Shown piece after piece: positions 25,774 to 38,657 of a stretch of DNA of 64,000 nucleotides. Within the stretch, counting starts at the first letter, position 1; each line of letters opens with the position of its first letter. The notes under the pieces were generated by a model that was given only the letters and a program-made list of their open reading frames with translations, had not been told where the DNA came from and did not search any database. The stretch spans positions 1,488,001-1,552,000 of the forward strand of contig WUJK01000002.1 of the NCBI GenBank assembly GCA_011317545.1, written 5' to 3'. The position numbers and the translations under genes were made by a program. The DNA is from Coniella vitis (Eukaryota > Ascomycota > Sordariomycetes > Diaporthales > Schizoparmaceae).

Positions 25774-27534
25774 CTCGTCCCTATCCTCAAGCCAGCGGCG
25801 CTTTTCAGCCCTCCTGGCTTGTCTCCTTGCTTCCTTGTCCTCTTTCTCCTGGTCCTTATCGTGCGCGGTGCGCAGCGCAAGCTGCGAGTCGTATTCTTGG
25901 AGCTCGTATTGCTCTTCGGTTGTAAATAATGGTGGTGCTGCTGCGGCTGCTTTTGTTGCCGCCACTGCTGCCTTGTCGCGTGGTGCTTGACTATGTGCAG
26001 TAGATTTGGTCCTTCCTCCGGTGTCCGGCAGACCGGTCGGGGCGCGGAGTGAAGCCGTGGTTAAGGCGGGTTGCCGGTGAGGGTAGCGCGCAGCTGGAGA
26101 GGATGCCGGGGCCTGGGTCGTCGGCTGACAGTCGCGATGGTCTCGTGGAAGGCGGAGGGACAATTGCGAAGTGGTGCGGCAGGAAACGAAGCGGATTAAA
26201 TACTGGATACCAATATGTACACTACGGGGCCTATGACGCTTTGCTAGGGAGTGGCCTGCATTCAATGGGGGGGGGGATGGGGGACAGTCGCTATCGTGGC
26301 TGCCGTCTACAGCTTAGGAAGAAAACAAGATGTTTGCTGAAAAGGTACAGGGGTTGCGATAGTGCGTTGGAGGCTGTACTAAGTAATAGTACTGTGTATT
26401 ATATAGCAGCCAAAGGGCTTCAGGGACACCAGCGCTGACAACGCTACGCTTAGGTTTTGAGGTGGTCTCAAGAGGGGCTGGCAGGGGTCCTGTCTCGGCC
26501 CCCACCAGCCATATAAAGGCCTGGAACGCAGCACGCCCTCTGTCTCTTGGCTGGCAGTCTGGCTGGTGCTGCCACTCCTGCATCCCGATGTTGTCACAAT
26601 GTGCTTTTTGTGCAACTCTCCGCTTCCGGAACTGAATGAGGCGAACAGGTGACAATGCGCTTGGTCATGAAATCTGTCCACGCCGTCGCATTCTTCTGCG
26701 CTCTTGAAAAGCTTTAGTGTGTGCGGGGGGGCGAATCAGCTATCTAAGAGTGTTTCCTGTCTCGGAAAGCTATGCGCACAACCACCTTCAGAAAGGATAT
26801 TCAATCATTCATGTTGTTCTAGTCCTCTTATTAGTTGGGCATCGTACCCCTCGGAAGTCCTCAAGTTGATCAAAGTCTCCAGTTTTGAATGGCATGGTTC
26901 TTGGTTTACATTATTTTATGGCTCCATGAGCCTGTTTTTACTCGAAAGACGACATTCAAACGTCTATGCACTAATGGGCACTTATTCAGCAGAGATATCT
27001 TGTGGCAAAGACCACCGACATCACTTGGGTGCAACTTTCAGAAATATGAAATGACAAGTTTATTAATTATTACCAGGTTGGGTTGTACATCAGAGACGAT
27101 AAACACCATACTGTATCGGCCTTGGGGGGGGGGGTTGGTATACAAAGACCAAACAAATACTTCATGCTCTCCCACGTCCACCACCAACGGACGAATGACA
27201 TGCTCGCTCTCCGACAATTTGGTAAACGAATGAGGGTATCTCGGTATATGAGCGCCACTAAAGAAAAAGAGAAACGACAAACGCAAAGGGCAAGATTAAC
27301 ATTAAAGAAAATCTTAGAGAGCGGAGGTTGCCACTGTCGCGTCATCTCACCATTGTTTTCTTTTTTTTTGGGGGGGGGGAGGTGAGAATCAGATCCTCTC
27401 CAAGGAATTCATATTCTCGTACTCGACGCGATCTGAACTTTTTGTTGGTAACCAGAGGGGCTTTCACACCGTCACACGGGTGCTAGATTTTTGGCAGACG
27501 TTGAGGACCATGGTTAGGTCGGCTAATTGCTGTC
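25774..27534. other. 1.76 kb spacer, opsin-related gene to SPX transporter
   Basis: Promoter of the SPX transporter and 3' flank of the opsin-related gene. It has G homopolymers at 26267-26276, 27125-27134 and 27370-27379, the last directly after a T run. ORFs here are short and without family. No gene seen. Confidence 0.5.
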
Positions 27535-28628
27535 TTAGACAGCACTGGTCCCCGTAACAGGACCGCCAACCGGCGCACTGCCAGCAGTCGTACCGGCAGG
27601 AACATCCGTATGCTTCTCGGGGAACGTGCCGGGCGCCGAACGCACACGACCATGCTGCGTAAAGGCAATGTTCATGCGTCCATAGTCCCACTTGCGCGCA
27701 AGGAACAAGAAGGCCGCGGCGACAATAGGGACAAGTAGAACATCGAGGATACCAAAGTAGATAAAGCTAGGCGTGACGCCAATGACGTTGCCGCCGTCCG
27801 AGATGCCCCAGGCAATCACGTAGTTGAGCCAGAGCAGGTTGACCCAGCCTGATAGACCCATGTGGTGCTTGCCAACACCGGTGCCTAGGTCGCGCGCGGC
27901 GAGGGAGCGGCGGGACATGAAGACGGTTTCGTAGGCGAGGAGGAGCCAGGCAAAGGTGCCGAAGGCGAAAAAGCCCCATTTGTAAGTGCTGGTCGTGTAG
28001 GCGGCGAAGAGGTAGGAGAGGACCCTGAGAGAAGAGAGAAGACGAGCCGTTAGCCTGAGTGACGACGCAGATGACCTTTTTTAAGGCAGTATCTTATAAG
28101 AGTTCTCATGGCACAAGAAGAAAGCAATACTACTCACCAGGTCCATGCCAGGAAGATGTCGTAGAAGATGGTAGCCCAGGAAACGCCGCTGATGAGGCCA
28201 AGTGCAAGCACAACAGCCGGCCACGAGACCACCCAATAGACGTATTTGGCAAAGAAGATTTGGCGGGAACCGTTGGAAACGTAGTTGACTTGACTGATAA
28301 CATCCCAGGCAAGATCAGAGGCCATGGCAAAGTAGGCAATGGCACCTACCAGCAGAGTGATGGTGAAAATGTAGTGGAAGATTCTCTCGCCAGACTTGAT
28401 GGCGGACAGGACGGCAAAGGCAAGCTGATGTTCCCCTGTGTTAGTTGTAATTCTGATCATGGTAGCCTTGTGATTGCCAGTACTATTACCATGGTGGTCA
28501 CTCACAAATGCCAGAACGAATACAGCCATTACAGCCCATAGCCAGTCAGAGCCACCCACGGAGAGACGCTGTTGACCCGCAGGCGGGTTGATGTTGAGGG
28601 CTTGGTTTGATCTCTCTACTAGAAACAT
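27535..28628 (-). CDS. Opsin-related seven-helix membrane protein (Hsp30/Yro2/Mrh1 type), no retinal lysine
   Basis: Three exons: 28628-28506, 28424-28138 and 28024-27535; 299 residues. Seven hydrophobic helices and microbial-rhodopsin landmarks are present: SDWLWAVMAVFVLAF, AKYVYWVVSWPAVVLALGLI (helix C), NLLWLNYVIAWGISDGGNVI and IYFGILDVLLVPIVAAAFLF (helix G). Aligned by eye to bacteriorhodopsin, the retinal Schiff-base lysine (K216) is Val235, the proton acceptor Asp85 is Tyr104, the donor Asp96 is Ala115, and Arg82 is Lys101, while Asp212 is kept as Asp231. This is the pattern of fungal opsin-related proteins, which cannot bind retinal covalently; yeast relatives are stress-induced plasma-membrane proteins. 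The first intron acceptor was chosen as ACATCAG (branch site CTAAC) because it keeps frame and helix continuity. The Pro/Gly/Thr-rich C-terminus is cytoplasmic by family topology. Confidence 0.9.
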
Positions 28629-31601
28629 GTTGGCGGTGTTGTTGAGTCGATTTGGCTGAATCTCTCAAATCGTTCACTGGTACTGGTGGTTTTGGTAATT
28701 GAGAAGTGGTGGCAGCAAGCTGAGAAGGTCGACAAGCTAATGAAGCACTCGGCAGACAAGGCGTCACGGGCTGGATACTTGAATAACTCTGGACTTGAAG
28801 AGGAACATGGAAGAGCTAGATGATGATGCGAGGGCGGCTCATACTTATATCTTTCTCACGAGGGCACAAGCAAGTACCTTGCATCAGAGACATACATGAC
28901 AGGCAAAACAAACGCACATCACCACTCTACTGCACTCAAATTGACAAACGTACACTGACCGAACCAGCCGAGCCAAGCCTGACAAGGCTCGGACCACAAA
29001 ATCAGACAGACAAAAAAAAAAGAGGGTGTGAAGGATGCATCCGAAAATTCCTAGGAAACACTGGAAGCCAAGCCAGAAACGACTTCATCGTGAGGTCAGC
29101 GAGCCGCAAGAGCCGTGGCTCGCGCTCTCGGGAGAGGCCAGCCATCGATGCCGAGAGATGGTTCTAGCCTTGCTGAAGCATATACCCCCGCCCCCCAAAA
29201 CCTTTGATCTTGCGTTTGCAATTCGTCTTCTTGATTTTTGTGTCAATCCTTTGCCTGTCTTAGACAGTCAACCATGCACATGTGTGGTATGACGTTGGTC
29301 AGATGATGGCCAGGTATTGCAACAAGATTCGCGACTTATGATACGAGATCGCGTTGCTGTGTTGTTGTGTACCATGTAAACGACCAGAGCCAGGCCGTTA
29401 CTACACGGGGTAGGTTGGCCGGTTGGCTACGTAGTGTTAGTATTGTGATTGTTTGCGCCGATGAGAGATGCTCAGTACGAACATCGAGACCAGTTAAGTC
29501 ACGCAGATAGTATACCATGTACATAGACTTTGTAAGAAATCACTGGAAGCTTCAAGAGAAAAAGCAATGTACAACAGAAATTGCAATATTCACTATCATA
29601 GTACGGGCCAGAACAACAATTCATCACGTTATCATGACTTCATCTCCTCCCGCAAAGCAAGGGTCAGGGTGTGGTCGTCGGAGACCTTGTCGTAGCATTG
29701 CCTCCGGGCCACCCGGAACCATATGAGCGGATACTCCCGCCCTATGTCAGCGTCAGCCTTGTACCGCTACTGCTGTGCTATGTATGTTATTTGTACTTGT
29801 ATGGTACTTACGATGTGCTGTGATATGAGGCCTTGCATGAAGTATTTTGTAAATTGCCTGTCTCGGTATACACTATATACATAAGTACCGTGTTCAAGTA
29901 AGTCCATCCTTGGAAGCGCTATCTAGGTACACAGCACAAGGCATAGGTACTTAGTAAGCTCCCCGCAATCTTGTCCGATTCAGCCTATTCTTTAGAATGT
30001 TTTTAAGTTTCCAATCCAGAAGTGAGAATGCGTTCTACTATCTATGCTATGTATATATGACGCGGATTTTACAAAGTTATCATATACTATACTGCGTGCA
30101 TATTTCCGTTTGTGGAGATTAAAAAGGTGAATCATCGAGCATCGAGTAGTACTACGATGTACTCAGTTAAGGATAGAGGTACTCGGACACATACCTGGTC
30201 ACTAATCGCCGTGTGGAGTGACATTGCATCCAAGTGCCGTACGGGGGGAACGCTTGGGGGGTCTCGGCAGTACTCTGTACATGCTATGCCTGCTAGCGTC
30301 CCGTCTTAGTGCCAACGGCGGCCGCCGTCCAAAGACATCACCCATCTTCTCACTTGTACTTCCTTTCTCTTCTTGTGCGCCATTAGCGCTTGACTAATCA
30401 GTAAATAAAGGCGATACACTGTTGACATGTGAACATTTGGCGTTAAACCTTAAGAGGGGACCAGTCACGTCTGATGACGAGAGATTTTGCACGGAGCTTT
30501 GCATGTAATCCACAGGAGAACTTTTGTTACACTGGTTGAGTGTGATGTAAAGGCAGGCCATCCTCGCAATACGAGATTGCCCCGTGAATACTATGTGCAA
30601 TGTAGTCCTATTTCAGGCTTCTCACGGGCTCGGAAGTTCCAAGAAAGCTGCCCAGGAAGATAAGGTGCTATGTAAAGAGGAGGAAAAAAAAGATAGAAGG
30701 AAAGCAAGCAAAACAAGACCCCCTTATGTTGCAAATAAAAGGACCAAGACAACGCGACCGTGTGACACAAAACCATCATTTCCTCGTTCGTCTGTTCATG
30801 TTCGTTTCGCTCAGGCTCGTGTGCAAACGCCACTAGTTGCTCTGGTTCCTGCTTACCGTGAAACATGTCACACAATATATTGAAAGGATGCACGGCATCA
30901 AACATCAAGTCCGGGCGTTCACGTGTTTCAAAACTAGGACACCTGAAAGTAAGATAGCCCTAAAGTCAGGGGGAACTGGATGAATGAAGGAAGAGAGGAC
31001 GTGATGATTTAGACTGAACTCAATGCCATCTCTCGAGCTGGTCGAAAATTGGATATGGTCTCATTCAAAGCCTTGATTATTACTGCCATTGTATGGCTAC
31101 ATAGTATTTCGGAAGTGCGTCCCTAGCGAACGGCAACCTCGATCAGCATACACAACACAACTTTGCAGTCATGGCTCATCCTGGTGAAAAACCGTCAAAG
31201 TATCTAGAAGTAAAGGCTCATCATACATGGTAAGCATTCTACCCGATCATGAACAGCGTAGTCATGGTATAACTGGGTACATTCTACGAATTGTGCAATC
31301 CGTGCATAATATCCTTGAGGATGCGATGCCATCATTGTTTGTAATGAACTTTTCCGTACAGTCTGTGCTGAATTATCTACTTTCGCTTTTCCTAACCCCT
31401 TGGTTGCATGTAAGGTATGTACTGCTTCGGTAGTCCATTCTGTCGATCATTATTCCGGAGGAAAACAGCTATGTACCATATTTCTCGTCCTACCTCACCA
31501 CTGTCTGTGCCCCAGCCTTAACTTGTTCGCCGCAAATGGAGCCCCCGCAATTGGGGAAAGCTCCAGTCGAGCTCTAATGGACTTACCCACGATCTTCCCA
31601 C
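28629..31601. other. 3 kb spacer upstream of the opsin-related gene
   Basis: Promoter of the opsin-related gene, then AT-rich sequence with scattered TACxTAGGTAC and CTATGTA motifs (one TACATAGTA at 31098-31106), reaching to the 3' end of VID28. ORFs are all about 100 residues or less and show no family. No gene, RNA or transposon recognised. Confidence 0.5.
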
Positions 31602-34600
31602 CTAAGGATGCACCCTGGACTTGCTCTGCCACACAGCCGCTTTGGCGCGTTCTCGTACATCCAACTCGCCGTCTGCAGTCTCGAGAACCTCGAGTCTCGT
31701 CAGCAGTCCAAGCTTCTTGAGTTCTCCAGCCCTGGCGGCACTGCTCTCCTCATCATCCGCATCATCACGCCAGGTGAGATTAGTGATAAGGTGACACAGC
31801 GCGACGCGCACCTCCTTATCTTTGCTGCTAAAATGCTTGCCCAAATCCGTCAGCAGCTTGGTTTGGGAAATGAGCACTTGTCTGTGTCTGGGAAGACTGG
31901 CTGCCAAATGTACCAGGATGTAAACCACGATCGCGACAATTCTTGGTTGTGGATACAAGACTCGTGACTCCTGGCGACTTCCTGAATATCGTCGCCCAAA
32001 GGGATGCAGGACCTTGAGCTGTAATTTGGAGTGTATAATGTCAAAAAATTGATCCTGGTTGAGAACGTTGAACAGGTAGTCAATCATCTCCGCGTGATCT
32101 CGTGGCGTTTCGGTAGCCGAATTGACAGGTCCGAGGAGATTCCTCAATAGATCGAGACCCTGCTCCTGTATGGCCAGGTCGTCATCTCTGACCTTGCGCA
32201 CTGGGTTGAGCTCAGCCTCTCGAAGATCTTCGACCTTCCTTTCTGCCTGTAGCAGGCGCAATGTGCGCAAAGGACTCTTCCTGGACTGAGACGCAGTTTC
32301 TTGTGGTGCTGATGCCGGAGCTTTAGTGTCGTCCAGCCCAGCTTGTCCCATGTCCACGTCTTGGTCCGTGCCAACCGTCGGTTGCGTTTCTTGTGAAAGT
32401 GTTCTTTGGTACAATGCGTCGTCCTCCGTATCTTCGCGAATCAGACGGACAAGCCACCCTGGGGTGAGCTCGTCGATGCATTCTTTCTTTTCCGCAATGC
32501 TCGCTCCGCCCACCCAGTTCTTCAATGCCCATAACGCATTCAGTCGCAATACCGGATTCTGAGAACGTGATTGTTCGCAAAGGAGTCTCATAACCCCGAC
32601 ATTAGTGAGCCGCTATCCAATATCCATCAGTAAAGTCTTTGTACAACTGCATTGTAGAGGAACAGCTTACCTCGCGCATAGGAGAGACATTGGTCACCAA
32701 ATTACACATGAGAGCGGACGCCGCAACCTGCACTTCGACGCTAGGATGGCGAAGAAGGCGGAACGCCGGACTCGCCACACCACTGTCTTGAAGAGCCGTT
32801 CGCAAGATGCCGACGGAACGGGAAAGCGTCCGCAAAGCGTGACATGCTGCTACAATGACCACTTCAGGGTTAGACCCATACATTGCATCGAATCTCGACC
32901 CATCGTCCTGGCCCAGAAATATCTTGGGCGACTTCGGTCGATCTTGAGCAGGCTTGGAAGGAAAGCTTGCCAAAGACTCAACCAAGTAAGGGACCAAATC
33001 CTGCTCCACAAAAGCCTTGCCATACTCGTCCTTGCCAGCGAGAGCAGCAACGGCTTTTAAAGATGCTTCTCTCACACGTATATGATGGGCCAGGAGGGGT
33101 GGCTGCCCTTGATCACCCAGGACTCGTGTCAAGTCTGCAGAGGCGACCTGCGTGCTCTTCTCATGCTGTGGAGTTGGGCTCCAGGGTCGCACGGTCTTGA
33201 CCGAGAGCGGTTCATAAGCTGCCTTTAAGAACGCACTAATTATTTTGACTGCAGAACAATCGAAAGCACAAGTTTGAAGAAAGTCACAGTCAACCACGAA
33301 TTTCGCCAGAACCCCAAGACTCTTCTCAACGATAAAGCAATTGGTGGCAGTCTTAACGTCAGTGAAGGCGGTTTCGTCGACGCCCGAGGTCGGACCGATG
33401 TCGTCAAGTATTTGGAGCAAGATCGGGATGATTAAGCGGCCTATATATGCTTCTCTGAAAGGATCAGCAAAGCCAGCTTTGAAAATGGTCGCCAGAAGTG
33501 AGGCGGCCATAATTCTTTCCAGTCCCTGGGTACGTCTGACGGCATGGATCAGCCAGGGTATCAGCGGGCTTTCGGCTTCTGTAACCTCGGCCTTGCGACT
33601 GGAGCCGAGACTCTCGTCCAATTGTCCGCTCGGAGAGTCCATGCCATGATATGGTGATGGTCGTAGACTGGAATGTACATTCCTGGCTGGAGTAAAACCT
33701 AGCGGTGGGAAATGTCGATAGCTGCCACATTTGAATTGACTGTCTGGCACCAGAGGAAGCAAGCAGTCCATTGACCCCCAGTCTTCATATTCGACACTGC
33801 TGAGCCCTGCCATTTCAAAGGCTGTCACGCAAGCCTGGATGGATGACGAGGTTAGGGGAGATGGAAGTCTTGGAAAGATTGTAAGTATTGCAGGAGCATA
33901 AATAAGTGCAGCTGCTCTCCACTGAGACTCTCCTATTATTGCATTTATTGCTCCCAGAATGAATGGTACGTCTGTATTGGCGGGTGCGGGTTCAGGGATG
34001 AGGTCGTAAACGCCCTCTGCCCAAGCCTTAGACTCTGCCCAAGGTATCGCATACCCACGAGCAATGATAACAGACGCCAGATTTGTGGCAAGCGCGTCCA
34101 ATATGCCCGAGTTTGCGAGACTGGCCTGATGTTGTTCCTCCCTGCAGATCAGACTGATGAGTCTGGCCACCAAATTCTTTTGTGCTTCAACTGCTTGGCT
34201 TGTGACAGAGCTGGTCAAGATTTCTCTCAGGGCACTCAAAACCGGTGCTGCAAAGACTGCATTGGCAATTCCGACGACTTGTGCCGCAGAAGCCGGTAGA
34301 TCTTGTACTGAAACTTCTGCAATGTTTAGTGTAGTCCTGAGAGCAGCAATAACAACCTGTGGCGGGTTATCGATCGGGGAGATATTAGACGATACAACCG
34401 AGAGAGCCGATGCAAAAGTCAATGGAGCCAGAAACGCAACGCCACCTACAGATTGACCAATTAGCTATATGAAAGGAATTCAAGGCTCACATTGGGAGTA
34501 CTATACCGTTCGCAAAGCTCGCTAGTATTTGAAGCGCCTGCAATCGCACTACCTCATCGCCGTCCAACGGTCGGGAAGCAGATTGTGCCTGGCCTCGACT

Positions 34601-34807
34601 GTCCCTGCGCCCGTCTTTAGCAGCAACCGATCTGTTGTTCTCACAGATCTGAACCACATGCTTTAGCGCTCCAGCCTCTAACCATTTTTCTTTGTTTTGC
34701 GTATGGCCGAGAATGTCATTCTTTAGAGCGCGCAGAGCAGAAAGTTGCTGAGCTTGGTCTAATGAAGACAGTGCCGCCAGCACGGCTGCGTTGTCTGTGC
34801 TTGACAT
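31602..34807 (-). CDS. VID28: Armadillo-repeat GID-complex subunit Vid28/Gid5 (ARMC8)
   Basis: Three exons: 34807-34507, 34445-32671 and 32612-31602; 1028 residues. Start MSSTDNAAVLAALSSLDQAQ and helical repeats throughout, such as QLSALRALKNDILGHTQNKE, VREASLKAVAALAGKDEYGK, SPAFRLLRHPSVEVQVAASA and SQNPVLRLNALWALKNWVGG, match ARMC8/Vid28. The C-terminal block KEVRVALCHLITNLTWRDD is characteristic. Family knowledge: Gid5/Vid28 is the scaffold of the GID/CTLH ubiquitin ligase that holds substrate receptors such as Gid4 and directs degradation of gluconeogenic enzymes when glucose returns. Introns: GTATAG...CTGTAG (phase 1) and GTAAGC...GGATAG (phase 0). An inserted Pro/Gln-rich segment occurs near residues 745-780. 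It is divergent from EMC10, 790 bp apart. Confidence 0.88.
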
Positions 34808-35597
34808 GATAGAATTTGAGCCGAGCTTCTACTCGAGGCACCGTGACGGTCGAAGTCACAGAGGTCTGAGAGTACCCAGGTAGGAAGGACAGCCGTGGTC
34901 GATTGCGATGGATGGGTGTTGTTGAAGGTTGCAATGCAAATTCAAGGCTGCGGCTTACATTACAAGCTAGTGCAATGCGCCGGTGATTGTCGCGTCCCGA
35001 ACAAACTGCGAGAGAAAGGCGATCGCACAACGCAAGTCTGCCACTCACTCTGCAAAAGATATGAAGTTTTGAGGAGACTTGTTTGCTGGAAAAGGCTGGT
35101 TGAGAAGATTAGCTCGGCTCGCTCAGTAGTTGTCATGGATGGGGGCGCCGGATGATGGATCGGACACTGCGCTGGCGCACTACGATTAGATGCTTTGCAA
35201 TGCAAGCTCCGAAGCCCTTGTCGAGACAGCTCAACGAGCTTAAAAAAGAGGTTATTCTGATGCAAGCAACATGAGACCAGTCGTATGCAAGCCGGTGCGA
35301 TCTGCAGCTGGTTCTTCGGTGCACAGCGCACCTAGGGGACGAAGTCGGAATTTTGTGGCGATTCGCAGCAGAATTGAGGATGGCGTCAGTGACATGTGGC
35401 AGAGCGCCTGCTCCGTCTGACCCTGCCGAATGGCTTGTGGTGGCCTGGCCATGGTTTTTATTACTAAGCACACGCTAGTCGACGGCTTGTTGTACTCTTA
35501 TGCATGATGCATTCTCGCGTTGGCAACGAAAGATAGCATCAACGGCTCACCACCCACTAACTTCGTGTGAACAGCTTTCTCGCCGCTCCATACGAAT
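34808..35597. promoter_or_regulatory. Divergent promoter region VID28 / EMC10
   Basis: 790 bp between divergent start codons. Several short overlapping ORFs on the minus strand have no family and are not supported. Confidence 0.5.
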
Positions 35598-36267
35598 ATG
35601 CGGCTTCTCACCATTGCGTCTGCAGTGCTTGCTGCAGGCTCCTTTGCCTCCGCAGATCTACAAACGGCGCAAATATACATCCAAGCTGTGGGAAGCACAT
35701 CTTCTCCTGTCCCTCTGGCCGAGATCAGCTACGACGTTTCGACTCCAGATGTTAACCCTTCCATTACAAGCTATGAAGCGCCTGACCTGCCCGAATCTGC
35801 ATCCCTGGTGCGAGTAGGGCTCTACAACACACGAGCAAAAGCCTGGTCCAGCAGTACAAGCGTTGCGTCGGTCGAGAACTTTAGTAAGGGCTACTCGCCG
35901 CATTTCCTACTGGCGGTAGACGCGACCAGCGGAGGTGGCAACGCGGCTGATGGATCGGGGCACGCTACAATCATTGGAGCAAGCTTGAAGGGTGTGCGGA
36001 TCGATGCGGGACAGACAAGAGACTTTGGGCCGCAGGCAAAGCTGGTGATGACGAGCCGAGGCAAGCAGCCCGAGTTGAACAAGCCGATAGTGCTCGCGCC
36101 CAACGGAAAAAAGGTGGAAAAAGAGGAGAAGACATTTCTGCAAAAGTTCGTTATATTCCTTCTGCCGTTGCGAATTTTCTGTGCTGACTTTATGGAACAG
36201 GTACTGGTGGATGATTGGCATTGCCATCTTTTTGGCCATGTCAGGAGGTGGCGGCGATGCGAAGTAG
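35598..36267 (+). CDS. EMC10: ER membrane protein complex subunit 10
   Basis: Two exons, 35598-36145 and 36201-36267, give 204 residues. A signal peptide MRLLTIASAVLAAGSFASA precedes a luminal beta-rich domain with family blocks ITSYEAPDLP, SVENFSKGYSPHFLLAVD, GVRIDAGQTRDFGPQAKLV and GKQPELNKPIVLAPNGK. Exon 2 encodes KYWWMIGIAIFLAMSGGGG, a single C-terminal membrane helix. Family knowledge: EMC10 is the luminal subunit of the EMC, which inserts tail-anchored and multi-pass proteins in the ER. The intron is 55 nt (GTTCGT...GAACAG, phase 2) with a GCTGAC branch-like sequence. The loop ATSGGGNAADGSGHA is longer than usual. It is followed by CHZ1 in tandem. Confidence 0.85.
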
Positions 36268-37017
36268 AGCTTCAGCACAATGCAATGCAATCGTGCTCAC
36301 GGCAAAACGATATTCACGATTCGGTCTTTCGTTCTTGTCTCATTTCAGTCACATTGCTTCTTTCATATGTTGGTAGAGTTGCCTTGATTTCTCCATCCCT
36401 TGACTCCTGCTGTGCCACTGTGAGCTGCTCCCCTGCGCTCTGAAGGTTCCATTGCTGCCAGGTGAAGGGCTGTGCATGGTTTTTGGTTTGCAATTGTCTG
36501 TTTACAGTCTACAGAAAAGCCTACCATGTTGCTGTCCTGTAGGAGTAGCAGCAGCTGAATGATGCTGTTGTATTGGGCGAATGCGCGTCGTGTCCAGCTA
36601 CTGCTACAGCTACAGTGTGGGCTAAACTGTCTGAGGGGAAATACCCTGCACTTGCACCTGCCTCCCAAGGCACTCGAGCTCCCCTGCGCGACAACCCCCG
36701 CCTGCCTGAGAGCCATCTGGGGAGCTCCACCCCTACCGCTGCAGCTCCTCTCTCTTCGGTACGACTCGTACGCTAACCAGTCCAAACTCGTAGGTCGTTG
36801 GCCTGCCAAACTGCCTTGCAACCCACTAATTCTCCCAGCGCGAACACCATAGACTCCAACACTCATCCATCCCACGCTCTCTTTTTTTTTTCCTTCACAA
36901 GCAACCTTCTCCCGCAATTGTGCCGCGAAGCTACAAAACATTTCCATTTGCACAATCTGCAACACTTACTCAATATCTTCTGCCTTTTCCAATCGATCTC
37001 AAATATAACTCCACACG
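36268..37017. promoter_or_regulatory. EMC10 3' region and CHZ1 promoter
   Basis: 750 bp. It ends in C/T-rich leader sequence (36830-37000) before the CHZ1 ATG. No gene seen. Confidence 0.5.
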
Positions 37018-37561
37018 ATGGCTACCGCGAACGGAACCGGCGTCAATGACGCACCCGTCGAACCTGCCCCATCAGTCGTTCCCGAAGAGGCTCCTGCTGC
37101 TGACCGTAAGGGTAAGGGCAAGGCTGCCGCCGTTGCCGAGGAGCACGCCAAGGACGTCGCCATGGATGAGGCTGACGACGATGAAGAGGACGAGGATGAG
37201 GTGAGTACAGATACACCCAAACCCTGCGAGTGCCCCTTCCTGAGATCAATTTCCACTGACGTACTTGTCTCTGCTTTCAGGCTGTCGAAGATGGTATGTC
37301 ACCATAATTTCAATGCGGACCAAAGCCACACGACAATGACGTATACATCTGATTCTAATGCTCACGTGCGCAGCCGAGGAGGACGACGAGGAAGGTGGCG
37401 ACGCCGAAGGCGCTATCGACTTGAATAACGTTGTCAGCCGCCGCACCCGCGGCAAAGTCATTGACTTTGCCAAGGCCGCCGAGGAAAATCCCGGCGATGA
37501 TGAAGACGACGAGGACGATGGCGACTTTGAGGAAGAAGACGAAGATATGGGCGAGGACTAG
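37018..37561 (+). CDS. CHZ1: Histone H2A.Z chaperone Chz1
   Basis: Three exons, 37018-37200, 37281-37293 and 37374-37561, give 127 residues. The CHZ motif is GAIDLNNVVSRRTRGKVIDF followed by AKAAEE, flanked by long Asp/Glu tracts. Family knowledge: Chz1 binds H2A.Z-H2B dimers in the nucleus and hands them to the SWR1 remodeller. The middle exon is only 13 nt (AVED plus one base), bounded by TTTCAG and GTATGT. Skipping it would shift the frame because the outer exons end in phase 0 and start in phase 1. The N-terminal part is Pro/Ala-rich with a KGKGKAA basic patch. The whole protein is expected to be disordered. It is small but clearly recognised by the motif. Confidence 0.87.
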
Positions 37562-38657
37562 GAGGCCGTCCAGACTGACGCTCCTCTTCACTCCGATGCG
37601 GTTGAGCCCCCTTCTCCCGTCGCCGTCAAGCCGGTCTCTTTCATCGACCCAAATGCTTAGATGTGCAGGACTTGGGGCCCCGCTCATGACACGTTGACGA
37701 AGGTTATGAAGGCGCACACAAGGGCACACAAAGGACACACCCTGGGTTTGTTTGCCGTGGCATTAATGGCTGTTATGATGGTTCTGGTGCAAGCAGAGAA
37801 AAGAATATTGTGGCATGGTTAGATCTTACTTGGCTGATCTGAAAATGTTGGCCATCTGCTCTCTTGCGCATGGGAAAATTTGGGAAATACCGGTAACGAA
37901 GGTCGTGACAGATTTCCAGGTAGAGAAAGATGATGTGGCTGGAAATTGACCCTTGTTGCTGGATCACATGCGACTCACCGTTCGAGTTCGGTATTTTTGT
38001 CCGCATGAAATTAAGCGAGTGCGCATCAAGTACTATGAAGCGGATTGCAGACGTGCCTTCGATGAACCGTACCGTTCTTCTTTCTGCAGTCGTAGCTTTA
38101 TTGCGCATCCATCCAAGAAACGTCAACACGATATTTGTGCAAACAGACCCTCGATTGCGTTCTACCTTGAGATTTCCAAGCACGTGGAAATCTGGCAGGT
38201 AGGGGCGTCTATTGACATGTCGACATATCACTGCTTGGAGCGACTTTATCATGTTGAAGTTTGGTATTAGAACAATCTACCACACGCTGATCTGGTACTA
38301 TAAAAGGCTAGAATGTGAGCAGTCTACCTGAGCCAGTTGGATTGCGACGAATCTCTCTCCTCGAGGTTGCGGCCAATGCTACTACTATGTACATTGTTAC
38401 CACCGTCATGAATGGTCAGGCCGAAGTAGCTTATCGGGTGTGCATTGCACTGCAGGTCCCGCGACCCAGATTTGTAGCTTAGAACCTGAACCTACCTAGG
38501 CAGTCCATCCTGTCGTGCAGCAGCAGCAACCACCACCATTCAACCAGCCGCCCCTAATGCGCCCAAGGCGCTACTTTTACTCTGCTGTACATACTTCATC
38601 AGACAAGCCTTGCATTTTCGAACACGCGGATGCTGAGGACCCTCGCGCATAAATATC
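37562..38657. other. Spacer CHZ1 to BET1
   Basis: 1.1 kb with the CHZ1 3' UTR and BET1 promoter; one TACTATGTA at 38383-38391. A 159-residue minus-strand ORF (38252-37773) has no family and is not supported. Confidence 0.5.

Noticed and set aside
27370..27379. G homopolymers (26267, 27125, 27370, 53962) as possible quadruplex elements
   Set aside because: They are single runs without the four spaced G-tracts needed for a clear motif; noted only as simple repeats.
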